From Rhipicephalus microplus (lineage: Eukaryota; Arthropoda; Arachnida; Ixodida; Ixodidae): a DNA stretch of 64,000 nucleotides. Positions 1 through 9,236 of the stretch are shown here, one piece after another. The stretch is from the NCBI RefSeq assembly GCF_043290135.1, contig NC_134710.1, positions 456,754,376 through 456,818,375 on the forward strand, in the 5' to 3' direction. The notes below the pieces were generated by a model that worked only from the letters and a program-made list of their open reading frames with translations, searched no databases and was not told the DNA's origin. Position 1 is the stretch's first letter; each line of letters starts with the position of its first letter. A program made the position numbers and the translations under genes.

Positions 1-331
1 AGAACATCAAATAAACGTTTTTTCACTCTCTCCAGTACCAAGACTATCTCTTTTCGACGACTTTTGTAGTGAAACATGCAGATATGGGGCCATCCTTTTT
101 TTTCTTGTTCACCTAATACCATTAGCTCATACTCACTGTGAGGGATTGGACAAGAATGGGGTCTTTTCATATAATATTATAAGTTTAGAGTATATAAGTG
201 TATATATTGAAAAGATTAGAGATGCATAGAAAATGATGGCGCTTGAGCTACCGTGTGTCTCTAACAAAAACAAAGTATATTTTGTGAAAATATTAGAAAT
301 AAATAATGCAAAAAAACCCTTTATATATATA
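1..331. repeat. Dispersed repeat, part A, copy 1 (cut by window edge)
   Basis: This stretch aligns clearly, with scattered substitutions and small indels, to 9603-9935: both begin with an AATAAACG-type polyadenylation-like motif followed by CACTCTCTCCAG and both end at a TA tract. A third copy in reverse orientation lies at 43520-44030. No coding content is seen. It could be an LTR or a 3' end of an unknown retroelement; the class is not identified. The TA tract that follows part A has been opened by the insertions at 332-8695. Confidence 0.75.
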
Positions 332-438
332 TGTGACGCTATGAAGAATGGGTGATGAAGCCTGGCTCATACGCCAAGTTTATTCCGTTCTCAATCACTT
401 GTTCTTCGTCGGCTTCTACCATGCCTTCATACGTCACA
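332..438 (-). repeat. 3' LTR of gag-only element
   Basis: 107-bp terminal repeat matching 2279-2383 over its whole length with about ten differences. It has perfect 7-bp inverted ends, TGTGACG and CGTCACA. Confidence 0.75.
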
Positions 439-460
439 TGATTCCCCCTCTCCCCAAAAT
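439..460 (-). promoter_or_regulatory. Polypurine tract of gag-only element
   Basis: On the minus strand the sequence TTTTGGGGAGAGGGGGAAT abuts the start of the 3' LTR. Position and composition fit the plus-strand priming site of an LTR retrotransposon. The location also confirms the minus-strand orientation of the element. Confidence 0.7.
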
Positions 461-553
461 ATGGTACTGGTTACAAAGTAGAACAACTTCAAGAGGAGTA
501 TAAACAAAATAATGGCCAAATTCAGTTTCACGTCCAGAAGGATCTCCACAATC

Positions 554-1160
554 TCACTTAATCTTCAAGGCCGAGGGATCTGTTCTGTGAATTCTATAAC
601 AACTCTGGTGGGCGAGGTTGACTGTTGCGTCTGGCAAACAAAAGCACGGTCGGAAGGTAGAAATTATTGATGACACAGCAATTCTTGTGAGCAATGAAAA
701 AGGGTGCATGTCCTTGTAGCATTCGAGGGTCGGATGTCGTAGGCACCGAGTTCGTCGTAGACGCTGGTTTCTGTGTCGTGGCTGAGACAGAACGAGTGCT
801 TGCAGCTTGCATGTGCGCGAACCGAAGCTGATGATACGATTCCTGTGTTTCTTCGTTGTACACGTTGTAGCTGTATATCTCTTTGGAAGCCTTCTGCGAA
901 TATGGCTTAGGCACTGACTTTGTCTTTGCTTCTTCAATTGCTGTTGTCTCTGATGATGTTTAAGCAACAAAATACTCGTGAGGAGGTTTCACTTGATTGT
1001 TGTTCTTGTTCGAGTAGCCGTTGTAGTTCCTGGAGTTCATGGAGTTGCCTTTGTTGAAATTACTCGTTTTGTTGTGAAAGTTGGTCAGATGGGCATCTTG
1101 CAGGAACATGAGTCTGCTTTTTTTGCATGGTGATGTGATCAGTAGATAGTCGGTAGTCAA
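554..1160 (-). pseudogene. Downstream part of gag-only element (unassigned)
   Basis: Two adjacent minus-strand open stretches (960-1160 and 594-914, with an alternative frame at 554-970) lie between the gag frame and the 3' LTR. They are rich in Asn, Ser, Thr and Gln and contain no zinc knuckle, protease, polymerase or integrase motif that I can see. They may be the decayed tail of gag or a spacer. The position inside the LTR pair is the only solid support, so a coding role is uncertain. Confidence 0.3.
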
Positions 1161-1265
1161 TACTGTACTGATGGGATTGTCTTGCGATGAAAGCAGTGTG
1201 ACAGACTGAAGAGAAAGCTCCCAAGGTGGCTGTGAGTCATCATTGATTGTAAATGCTTCTCTCAG

Positions 1266-2149
1266 TTAAAAATGCGCCAGCGTTGGTGGATTCAAAATTC
1301 CTTCAGTGCTTTGACTCCTATGTGTGTTATCACTTGACGATGAGAGCACAACACACATGGCTTTGGATGGTTCTGATGGCGTATGTTCTTCTTTTTGCAG
1401 CGTGATTGGGCTGATAATGTCTGTCGAACGACCCTGGTCCGGAACGTCAGGGTATGGGCTGGTATTGTGAGGATCCACCAGCTCGTCACGCGGAAATTCT
1501 GTCGCACGTTCGAAACCGTCTGGGCCTTGTGTGTGACACGAAGAACCAAGCGATTCGGGTGGTTCAGTAAAATCTGAAATGTTGAGGTGCAGTGAACACG
1601 TTGAAAATGCCGATTTCATTGCTCTTAAGAAAGACGGCTTTAGGTTTTGTCTTTTGGCGAAATGGTCTAGATTCCTTTCGGTATATGGAGGCTTTACCTT
1701 GTCTGTTGCGACGTGCAAGTTACCGGTCAGTGTTCGAACGCGTGACGTTTTATCGGAAGAGTTATATGACGGTACAATGGTGGTATATTTTCGCTGAGGT
1801 CTCACTTGGAAAATTAGCTTACTGTGGGAAGACTTCACGTAACTGTAATGGGTGAGTTGGAAAGCCTTCCGCTGATGAGGTATGGACAGGTCTTCATAGT
1901 ATTCTTTGAAACGGGTGATCATTTCTTCTTTAATTTTTTTCCAAGACTCATCGTTCTCGGAGATGTGGGTGAGTTAAATTTGAATGCCTCACCTGAGATG
2001 TAGTCAGTAAAGTTGATGACCATCTCCCGTTCCGACCATGATGCAGCGGTAGCGTGGAGCTCAAACAGGACGAACCAGTCTTGTACGGGTCCATCGTCCG
2101 CTGCTCCGGTGTACTTGGGGATGGGAAGGTCAGTAGATGCTTCTGACAT
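1266..2149 (-). pseudogene. Gag (capsid-like) of LTR element, frameshifted
   Basis: Retrotransposon Gag. The first part starts at 2149 and has a DGPVQDWFVLFELHATAAS segment followed by WSEREMVINFTDYISGEAF, the usual layout of a Ty3-type capsid N-terminal domain. The frame then shifts by one near 1970, and the same protein continues in the second frame as an ENDESWKKI / MITRFKEYYEDLSIPHQRKAF segment to 1266. The C-terminal half is rich in Ser, Pro and Thr. No CCHC zinc knuckle is visible. One indel therefore breaks an otherwise readable Gag. A start at 2184 in another frame is a shadow. The family assignment rests on pattern only; Ty3/mag-like is most likely. Confidence 0.6.
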
Positions 2150-2278
2150 GATGCTGGTCGATGCTTAATGCTAGGCGCTTGCACGGTTGTGCATGTGTTG
2201 TCAGGGTGTCTTGCGTAGAACTGCGTCGATGCTGAGCGACTGATGAAGGAGCAGGCAGGACTCCATCCTGTCGACTCG

Positions 2279-2380
2279 TGTGACGCTATGATGAATGGGC
2301 GACGAAGCCTGGCTCATACGCCATGTTTATTCCGTCGTTCTCAACCACTTCTTCATCGGCTTCTACCATGCCTTCATAGG

Positions 2381-2383
<3 letters not shown>
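2279..2383 (-). repeat. 5' LTR of gag-only element
   Basis: Terminal repeat paired with 332-438. Its right end lacks the final CA of the consensus because the TA microsatellite begins directly there. Confidence 0.7.

Positions 2384-2422
<39 letters not shown>
2384..2422. repeat. (TA)n microsatellite
   Basis: About 39 bp of alternating TA between the gag-only LTR element and the SINE-like repeat. It appears to be a fragment of the same TA tract seen at 321-331, 3063-3107 and 8696-8714. Confidence 0.95.
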
Positions 2423-2428
<6 letters not shown>

Positions 2429-2672
2429 AGGGAGAGATGTGTATACCTAAGGGCTCGTATTTCCGTGTTTTAACACAATATTAATGAGATATACCAGACA
2501 GTCATGTCAAGGAATCTACAGGGGAAATTATTAGAACCAATGGAATGTAAATAAGAAGAAAGAAGAAAGAAAAGCGGATGAAAAAATTACCAGCTGTGAG
2601 CAGGAATCGAACCTACGACCCTCGAATAACGCGTTCGATGCTCTAACCACTGAGCTATCACCGCGGCCGTCC
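2423..2672 (-). repeat. tRNA-derived SINE, second family, copy 1
   Basis: On the minus strand 2672-2593 resembles a tRNA: an A-box-like TAGCTCAGTGGTTAGAGC and a B-box-like AGGTTCGATTCC about 30 nt later. The acceptor ends do not pair, so it is not a functional tRNA gene. The body continues through a pyrimidine-rich stretch to 2423. The body (2423-2600) is repeated at 2885-3062 with roughly ten differences, without the tRNA head. This family is distinct from the ATCA-tailed SINE found elsewhere in the window. Confidence 0.65.
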
Positions 2673-2884
2673 CTCCATCTACTTTTTTGGAGTTTATATG
2701 TGAATTTAGAAGTAGGAGTGACAGTCAGCGCCATCTACAAGCCACACAACGAGTGTGAAAACACTCTTATTCGCATGTTTGGCGTCACGTAGCACATGAA
2801 CTTATTATGAGCGGGTAGCTGAATAATTGTCCCTCTTATACAACCTAAACACACCCTGTCTGGCAGTACGAGACCCTCGTTCAA
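2673..2884. other. Spacer between two SINE-like repeats
   Basis: No coding sequence or further repeat recognised. It links two copies of the same body sequence whose starts are about 461 bp apart, so it may be part of a larger duplicated unit. Confidence 0.4.
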
Positions 2885-3058
2885 TGAAATAAGGGAGAGA
2901 AGTGTATAACTAAGGGCTCGTATTTCCGTGTTTTAACACAATATTAATGAGATATAACAGACAGTAATGTCAAGGAATGTACAGGGGAATTTATTAGAAC
3001 CAATGGAGTGTAAATAAGAAGAAAGAAGAGAGAAAAGTGGATGAAAAAATTACCAGCT

Positions 3059-3062
<4 letters not shown>
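2885..3062 (-). repeat. tRNA-derived SINE, second family, copy 2 (headless)
   Basis: Same 178-bp body as 2423-2600. The copy stops at TACCAGCTGTGA exactly where the TA microsatellite begins, so the tRNA-like head is missing or was replaced by microsatellite growth. Confidence 0.65.
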
Positions 3063-3102
<40 letters not shown>

Positions 3103-3107
3103 CATAA
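3063..3107. repeat. (TA)n microsatellite
   Basis: Alternating TA with one TTTA and one CATAA interruption, directly preceding the 5' LTR of the Ty3-type element. Confidence 0.95.
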
Positions 3108-3288
3108 TGTGGGCATTCGTTATGCGCTTCTCATATATACATTATCATCATCATCCGTCCGGATCCTTGTCCTCATCTTCACTGGGGTTCACCACAACCA
3201 TTATTGGGTGTTTGCACGCTCGGTCTCAGACTGCCCCTTCGTTGCTGAGCCCTTGGGCTGAATAAACGCTGGCTCAACCCGGACGTCA
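3108..3288 (+). repeat. 5' LTR of Ty3/mag-like element
   Basis: 181-bp repeat beginning TGTGGGCATTCG and ending GACGTCA, matching 8509-8695. It includes an AATAAACGCTGG polyadenylation-like motif near its end. The purine-rich TGGTGGAGGTGG a few bases downstream is a candidate primer-binding site, but no tRNA was checked. Confidence 0.85.
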
Positions 3289-3388
3289 TACGTGGTGGAG
3301 GTGGATTTTCGGTCCTCGGTCCTCTCCCACTTCGCTCGACTCCCTGGAGATGCGTTCAGGCCGCCGATAGTCCCCACTTTCTGGCAGC

Positions 3389-4665
3389 ATGTCACAGAAC
3401 GAGCCTGCTGGCACTGCTACCATCACTGCTGACAGGTCTCCCCCGCCGTCTTCAGCCGCGCCTCCTGTGTACGTACACAGCCACCAGCGTGATTCCCCTC
3501 TCTTCGCCCGACGTCGCGTGGAAGAGGTGGAAAACTGCCTTGATGAGTACAGCCGCGCTAGTGTTGCTAATCGCTGGGACGATAGCGCCAAGCTCCGTTA
3601 CGTATCTTTCTACTGACCGGTGTGGCAAAGACGTGATACTTTAACCACATAATTGACATACCCGACTTGGAGACCTTCGAGCAGAAGCTGCGTCACGTTT
3701 TTGGCACACCGGTCATTTGGTCCACAGCCGCGAAGAGAACCCTCGACACTCGCCAACAACATTCCGGTGAGTCGTACACGTCGTACATGGAGGACGTTCT
3801 TGTGCTCTGCAGGCGGGCCAATTCATATATGCCGGAGTCTGACAAAGTACGCCATATTATGAAGGGTATAGGCCCTGTTGCCCTCAGTGCCCTGGTTGCT
3901 CAGAACCCGGCAACCATAGCTGACGTCGTCACGACATGTCAGCGCCTCGATAGTCTGGACTCTTTTCGTCTACAACCAGGCATAGGCGAACAATCTAACA
4001 GACCTCTTCGTGACTTCATAAAAGACATAATACGTGAAGAGTTGCAGAACATGGGTTTCCCACCTTTTCCACCGTGTTCTCCACAGTCTACGGGAGCGAC
4101 AATACGCGAAATTATCAGGGAGGAACCGACATCTGTGAACTCTCCGGCTCGCGTACAGTCACCCTCGTCTCGGCCCATACTAACCCTACGTGCAGGTCGC
4201 TGCTATGCTCCCAGCGATGTAAACACGACGTTGCATCTAGCATCGTACGCGTCGGTCGCGGCCGCTCCCCCGGTGAACTACCGTTCGATGCCCCCTGACC
4301 CTTCTTCGGCCCACCTGAATGCGCTATCTCCAGGGGCCTCGAACTCATCTACTCCCCACCCTGGCGCTCGTCCCGCCCTGTCTGGTACTACTGTGGCTAT
4401 CGCGGCCACATATCTCGTTTCTGCCGAAAGCGCCAGCAAGATGAGCGTCGGAACGACATGCGTGAACGGGATTTGTACAGTGGGGCCTCTTACCAAGGTC
4501 GGCGTTATTCGTCGCCCCCGCACCGTTCTACATCTCCTCCAGCATCGACAGCACTACGGAACAGCCGAAACACGAGACGCCGCTCGCCTTTGCCCTTGCG
4601 CCGTTCCACTTCTCCACTTCAGCCCACCTCATTCTCCTCTGATATTCATTCGGAAAACTAAATGA
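3389..4665 (+). pseudogene. Gag polyprotein of Ty3/mag-like element, broken
   Basis: Retrotransposon capsid/nucleocapsid protein. The first frame starts at 3389 and ends at a stop at 3614-3616. The capsid continues in another frame from about 3620 to 4250, including YVSFY before the break, ETFEQKLRHVFG and SYTSYMEDVLVLCRRAN. A nucleocapsid knuckle, YCGYRGHISRFC, is read in a third frame near 4386-4420, followed by an Arg/Ser-rich tail to about 4661. At least two frameshifts separate these parts. The region 3667-4665 looks open in one frame, but its last third is out of frame with the zinc knuckle and should not be read as protein. Confidence 0.75.
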
Positions 4666-4743
4666 TGCAATTTGTGGAGGAAAAACTGCATTCGAAATGA
4701 AAAGTGAAATTCCTCCATCAGGCCCGTGTAACATGGTTTCTGT

Positions 4744-4991
4744 TGATTGATTGATTGATTGATAGGGGGGTTTAACGTCCCAAAACCACCATATTATTAT
4801 GAGAGACGCCATAGTGGAGGGCTCCGGAAATTTCGACCACCTGAGGTTCTTTAACGTGCACCCAAATCTGAGTACACGGGCCTACAACATTTCCGCCTCC
4901 ATCGGAATTGCAGCCGCCGTAGCCGGGATTTTAACCCGCGACCTGCGGGTCAGCAGCCGAGTGCCTTAGCCACTAGACCACCGCGGCGGGG
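4744..4991 (-). mobile_element. ATCA-tailed tRNA SINE (Ruka-like), full length
   Basis: Read on the minus strand it starts CCCCGCCGCGGTGGTCTAGT, contains A- and B-box-like tRNA promoter motifs (the B box is altered to GGTTAAAATCC), and ends in TATCAATCAATCAATCAA. A 12-bp target duplication, CATGGTTTCTGT, flanks it at 4732-4743 and 4992-5003. It sits in the Ty3-type element between gag and protease, so it is younger than that element. The family match to the tick Ruka SINE is from memory of its structure, not from a search. Confidence 0.9.
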
Positions 4992-4992
4992 C

Positions 4993-5241
4993 ATGGTTTC
5001 TGTGGAAGTAGAACGAGTGCGAGTCAGTGCTTTGGTGGACACAGGTGCGACATTGTCTGTTGTACGTGCTGATTTGTGTGAACACTTAAAGAAAGTAGCA
5101 AGGCCTTACGATGGTCCCACGTTAGTCGCTGCCAAGGAAACGTCATTCGCCCTTCCACGTTTTGTACTGTGCGTGTTTTCAATGACGGCATCCGCCTTTA
5201 TATCCAGTTTGCTGTGCCGTCCCGCTGCTCTCACTGACTAA
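4993..5241 (+). pseudogene. Aspartic protease domain of Ty3/mag-like pol
   Basis: Retropepsin-type protease that would mature Gag-Pol. The active-site motif VDTGATLSVV is at residues 15-24 of the open stretch and is intact. The frame ends at 5239-5241; downstream sequence up to about 5316 is in other frames. The apparent start methionine at 4993 lies in the duplicated target site of the SINE, so it is not a real start: the protease was part of a longer polyprotein. Confidence 0.75.
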
Positions 5242-5315
5242 TTTCAGGATGGGATTTTCTTTCTTCTGCCTCTGCGGCTATTTGCTGTGGCCAACCGGTC
5301 GTCCATCTCACCGAC

Positions 5316-6445
5316 ATGAACTGCACGCTCAGCGACGACCCCCAGAGGCCACTTCGTTTGACAGCTGCGGAAGATACCGAATTACCACCAGGTCAAGAGC
5401 GAATTGTAACTGTTACCTTCAAGGACATCGACCATGGTGACGTCGTGGTCTCACCATCATTTAAATGCGTCGGTAAAGGCATCACTCTCGCTTCCGGTGT
5501 AGTTCGGTTTCTTAATATTTCCGCACTTATCACCGCCGTGAATACGACATCCGAAAAAATTCTACTTCCCCAGATCACCACGGTGGCCTGCGTGACGGAT
5601 CTCGAGCCTGCGTTCGTCGGGCCTCTTCATGCCGTCTTCTCGAACGACAGCCCTAGGGGTGAGCCTGCATCTTCTTCCGCCTTTACTGCAGCCATTAGCA
5701 ACGACTTGACACCTTCACAGAAGCAACAGCTACTTTCTTTGTTAAAGAAACACGCATGTTCCTTCGATGTTCACTCCTCGACGTTGGGCCGCACTACTAC
5801 TATAACGCATCAAATCCGCAAAGTCGGAACATCTGTTGTACGCCGCCTGCCCAACCGCGTGTCTCCTGCTGAGAGAAAAATCTTCGAAGAAAACGTAGCT
5901 GACATGCTCAAACGAGAGGTAATTCGCCCTTCATCTAGCCCTTGGTCGTCACCTGTGGTTCTGGTTCACAAGAAGGATGGCTCCGTGCACTTTTCCATCG
6001 TTTTTGGGCGCTCAACAAGATCCCTCGCAAGGATCTGTACCCAATGCCTCTAATTGACGACGCCCTTGATTCTCTACAAGGCGCGAACTACTTTTCCAGC
6101 CTCGACCTTTGTTCCTGATACTGGCAAATTCCTATGCACGAAGACAATAAAGAGAAAACGGCATTTGCAACCCCCGACGGGCTATACGAATTCAACGTTA
6201 TGCCTGTCGGGCTGTGCAACGCGCTCGCTACATTTGAGCGCATGATCGATACCATGCTACGCGGTCTCCAATGGACGACCTGTCTCTGCTACTTGGATGA
6301 CATCGTCACGTTTTCGTCAACGTTTCCTCAGCACCTGCAACGTTTGAATGACTTTCTGACGTGCCTTGCTGCCGCTGGTCTCCAACTCAACACAAAAAAT
6401 GCCGTTTCACCACAAAAGCTATCAAGGTTTTGGGCCACGTCATGA
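5316..6445 (+). pseudogene. Reverse transcriptase domain, broken
   Basis: Pol polymerase domain. The N-terminal linker and early fingers motifs (VIRPSSSPWSSPVVLVHKKDGS) lie at about 5920-5985. A frameshift follows near 6000, where the conserved palm entry continues in another frame, and a TGA interrupts it near 6115. The frame from 6134 carries GLYEFNVMPVGLCNALATFERM and the catalytic YLDDIV (about 6290-6308). A further frameshift near 6400 moves the thumb region to the next open stretch. The catalytic aspartates are present but the protein is not expressible as one chain. Confidence 0.85.
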
Positions 6446-7206
6446 CCAAAGACGGAATTCAGCCGGATACAGACAAAATTGCCGCAGTGCTTCGCTTTCC
6501 GTACCCCGAAAGGTTGAAGGAGTTGCGAAATTTTCTTGGTCTCGCATTCTATTTTCGCCATTTCATACAAAACATTGCATCAATAGCGGCTCCACTGCAC
6601 CAGCTTCTAGCTTCCGACGTTCCCTTTCTGCGGTCGGAAGAATGTCAAACGGCATTCGAACTGTTAAAATGTGCCCTCACGTCCGAACCTGCACTCCGCC
6701 AATTCGATCAGGCCGCACCGACCATCCTACATACGGACGCTAGCAGCTGGGGTATAGGTGCCGTTCTTTTCCAACGCGACACCTCTTCACTAGAGAGAGA
6801 AGTCGCATATACCAGTAGAGTACTTACCGCGACCGAGAAGAACTATACCATAACTGAGCAGGAGTGCTTGGCTGTAGTCTGGGCGGTGCAAAAGTTCCGT
6901 TCCTATCTCCACGGCCGTCATTTCACGATTGTTACGGACCACCACGCCCTGTGTTGGCTTTCCACGTTGAATAATTTGCCTGGACGCTTGATTCGGTGGT
7001 TTCTACGTTTACAAGAGTATGACTTCAATATCATTTTCAAGTCAGGTAGAAAACAACAAGACGCCGACGCCCTTACACTCTGCCCGCTACCAAATACCCA
7101 GCTAAGCATCGGTCAAAGTTCGGTCATCACTTCTACTGTTGCGCCCACGCTTGCCTCAATAGACCAGCTATTATCGGACGACCAGCGCACACTTCACTCC
7201 GGCTAG
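6361..7206 (+). pseudogene. RT connection and RNase H domain of Ty3/mag-like pol
   Basis: Open stretch covering the thumb/connection (GHVMTKDGIQPDTDKIAAVL, NFLGLAFYFRHFIQN) and the RNase H domain: HTDASSWGIGAVLFQ with the first aspartate, TITEQECLAVVWAVQKFR with the glutamate, and IVTDHHALCWL with the next aspartate. It ends at a TAG (7204-7206) that interrupts the frame just before the integrase; the same frame stays open after it. The first few residues overlap the previous stretch because of the frameshift near 6400. Confidence 0.85.
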
Positions 7207-8470
7207 TTGTCTGATCCGTACTGTAGATGTATTATGGACCAGCTCACAGGAGCTTCCCATCCACCTAACGCGCGGCATCGTCGTCAGCTCTTGCGATTTA
7301 AGCTGGAGAATGGAGTCCTGTACCGTCACATCTATCGCCCTGATGGTCAACGCTGGGTCCCCGTGTCACCACACTCTCTTAAATTTGACGTGCTTAAAGC
7401 CTTCCACGATGACTTGACTGCCGGACATCTTGGTATTCAAAAAACTCACGATCGCATTCGAAGTCGCTTCTACTGGCCCGGTATTTCTACTAGCATCACG
7501 CGCTACGTCTCGGTTCCTGTGTCCAGTGGCAGCGTTGTAAAATCCAGGCAACTGCACCGGCCGGGACTCTACAGCCAATTCCGTGCCCCACAACGCCATT
7601 TATGGTTGTAGGTATCGAACTTTACGGCCCTCTTCTCGTCACATCCACTGGCAAACGATGGATAGTGACCGCCGTAGACCACTTGACAGGTTACGTGGAG
7701 ACAACGTCTGTATAAAATGCCCCTGCTTCGAAAGTTGCTGACTTCGTTCTGCACGCAATTATTCTGCGCCACGGTGCCCCTCGTGTATTGTTGAGTGACC
7801 GTGGAAGGGTGTTCCTGCCAGAAGTGCTAAATGAAGTATTGCGCGCCTCTGGAATAACACACAAGACAGCTACAAGCTACCACCCTCAGACCAATCGTCT
7901 CATCGAGAGGTTTCACCGTACTCTTGCTATTATAATAGCCGTCTACATCAGTCCAGATCACAAAAACTGGGATACTCTCCTACCATTATTCACCATTGCC
8001 TGCAACAAAGCTATTCTGCGCACCAACAGTTTTTCGCCATTCTACCTCGTTTATGGACGTTCCCCTACTCTCTTCCTCAACGTTTCCTTTTTCAACAGTG
8101 GCGCCAACTCGTCTTCGTCTTCCAGCGAGCAGTACATTTTAAGACTAGCTCGGTGTCGCGATCGTGCTCGCATGAACACGGAAGCACGACAGCAAAATCG
8201 AAAAGTAATTTATGACGCATCCCATAGCCTTGTACTCTTCCGACCTGGGGACGAGGTGCTCCTGTTCACACCTATTTCTACACCTGGTCGGTGTGACAAG
8301 TTACAGCCACACTACAATGAGCCTTACATAGTTATCGTAGAGACTTCGCCCTTTAATTATCGTGTGACCCCACTAATCGTCCCAACAGACCGCCGTCACT
8401 GCTCCACAGAGATCGTGCACGTGTCTCGCATGAAGCCTTTCAGGCGACGTTCTCTGCCACATAGATTTGC
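7207..8470 (+). pseudogene. Integrase domain of Ty3/mag-like pol, frameshifted
   Basis: Integrase that would insert the cDNA. The N-terminal HHCC region (AFHDDLTAGHLGIQKTHDRI, FYWPGIS) is in the frame 7207-7500. A frameshift near 7500-7530 displaces the second zinc-ligand pair and the first catalytic part (VTAVDHLTGYVETTSV, about 7665-7705, followed by a stop). The frame from 7788 has LLSDRGRVFLPEVLNEVL with the second aspartate and the TSYHPQTNRLIERFHRTLA segment with the catalytic glutamate, then a C-terminal basic domain. The frame then runs into the 3' LTR (to 8672), which is not coding sequence of the protein. Confidence 0.85.
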
Positions 8471-8493
8471 TACGGCCAGGTTGGCCACTTTGA

Positions 8494-8508
8494 TGTGGGG
8501 GGAATTAG
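8494..8508 (+). promoter_or_regulatory. Polypurine tract of Ty3/mag-like element
   Basis: TGGGGGGAATTAG immediately precedes the 3' LTR start TGTGGGC, as expected for the plus-strand primer. Confidence 0.8.
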
Positions 8509-8695
8509 TGTGGGCATTCATTATGCGCTTCTCATATATGCATTATCATAATCATCATCATCCGTCTGGGTACCTGTCCTCATCTTCACTGGGGGTCACC
8601 ACAAACATCATCGGGTGTGTGCACGCTCCGTCTCAGACAGCCCGCTCGTTGCTGAGTCCTTGGGATGAATAAATGCTGTTTGAACCCAGACGTCA
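8509..8695 (+). repeat. 3' LTR of Ty3/mag-like element
   Basis: 187-bp repeat pairing with 3108-3288. Differences include an extra ATCATC unit and scattered substitutions, which indicates an old insertion. Confidence 0.85.
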
Positions 8696-8715
8696 TAATA
8701 TATGTATATATATAT

Positions 8716-8950
8716 TTGCCAAAAAATTAGAATAAAAATACGCCTTACTTAGTCCATCAAATAGTTTCAATATTTCAGCCTCGGAGAGCCACGCATACCT
8801 TCGCACGGGAGAACACACAGCAAAAGCCCCCAAAGAATAAAATGGCAGGCACAGATCAATTAATTTCAATACTTAAAAGGGTTCTAAAAGGGTTCTGCCT
8901 ACTGTAGAAAACTGTCTAAAGCTCACAAAGAAATTATTTGTTATCATTAA
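8716..8950. repeat. Dispersed repeat, part B, copy 1
   Basis: Aligns to 10035-10262, sharing AGCCTCGGA, GATGGCAGGCACAGATCAAT, AAAAGGGTTCTAAAAGGGTT and GCTCACAAAGAAATTATT in order. Together with part A at the window start and the TA tracts, it marks the far side of one repeat unit that was opened by the insertions at 332-8695. Confidence 0.75.
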
Positions 8951-9236
8951 CATACTAACCCTCAGCTTCAACGCTTTCACCATAACCATCATTATTGTCA
9001 TTCGAGGCCCATTTTCTTGCCCGAAGTCTCTATTTTTAAGACGATAGTCTTTCTAGGGGCACTTCAACGAAAAAAAAATTGGTCTATCCGTCTGAACATT
9101 TGTCTGGTTGTCCACTGTAACAATAGCCCAACGGCACCAGACGATAACCGAAGAGGCTGACCCGATCGGCAGAGCCCACGAATATTCCTCAAGCTTCACC
9201 AATCGTACCTGTGCTATTGTCAACAACAAGTAATTA
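8951..9236. other. Unassigned spacer
   Basis: No open frame or recognised element. The segment with GACGATAGTCTTTC (about 9040) recalls a fragment of repeat A but is too short to assign. Confidence 0.4.

Larger units (their letters stand above)
332..2383 (-). mobile_element. Gag-only LTR retrotransposon, short LTRs
   Basis: Two near-identical terminal direct repeats of about 105-107 bp (332-438 and 2279-2383) bound an internal region of about 1.84 kb. Reading on the minus strand, the LTR begins TGTGACG and the better preserved copy ends CGTCACA. A purine-rich tract lies immediately before the left LTR on the minus strand. The internal region has a capsid-like gag reading frame but no protease, reverse transcriptase or integrase, so the element is non-autonomous or internally deleted. 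It sits in a TA microsatellite: TA repeats at 321-331 on one side and 2384-2422 on the other. The terminal CA of the right LTR copy merges into the TA repeat. Confidence 0.75.
3108..8695 (+). mobile_element. Ty3/mag-like LTR retrotransposon, decayed
   Basis: A 5.6-kb element with LTRs at 3108-3288 and 8509-8695, a polypurine tract before the 3' LTR, and the order gag, protease, reverse transcriptase, RNase H, integrase typical of Ty3-type elements. Gag and pol are broken by several stops and frameshifts and by a SINE at 4744-4991. The short LTRs and the domain style suggest the mag lineage, but that is an impression, not a phylogeny. Both sides are TA microsatellite, so it inserted into a TA tract; the exact target duplication is ambiguous because of the TA context. 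Confidence 0.9.

Noticed and set aside
2593..2672. Possible tRNA gene on the minus strand
   Set aside because: A and B boxes are present but acceptor ends do not pair and the anticodon loop is not canonical; the sequence continues into a repeated body, so it is a SINE head.
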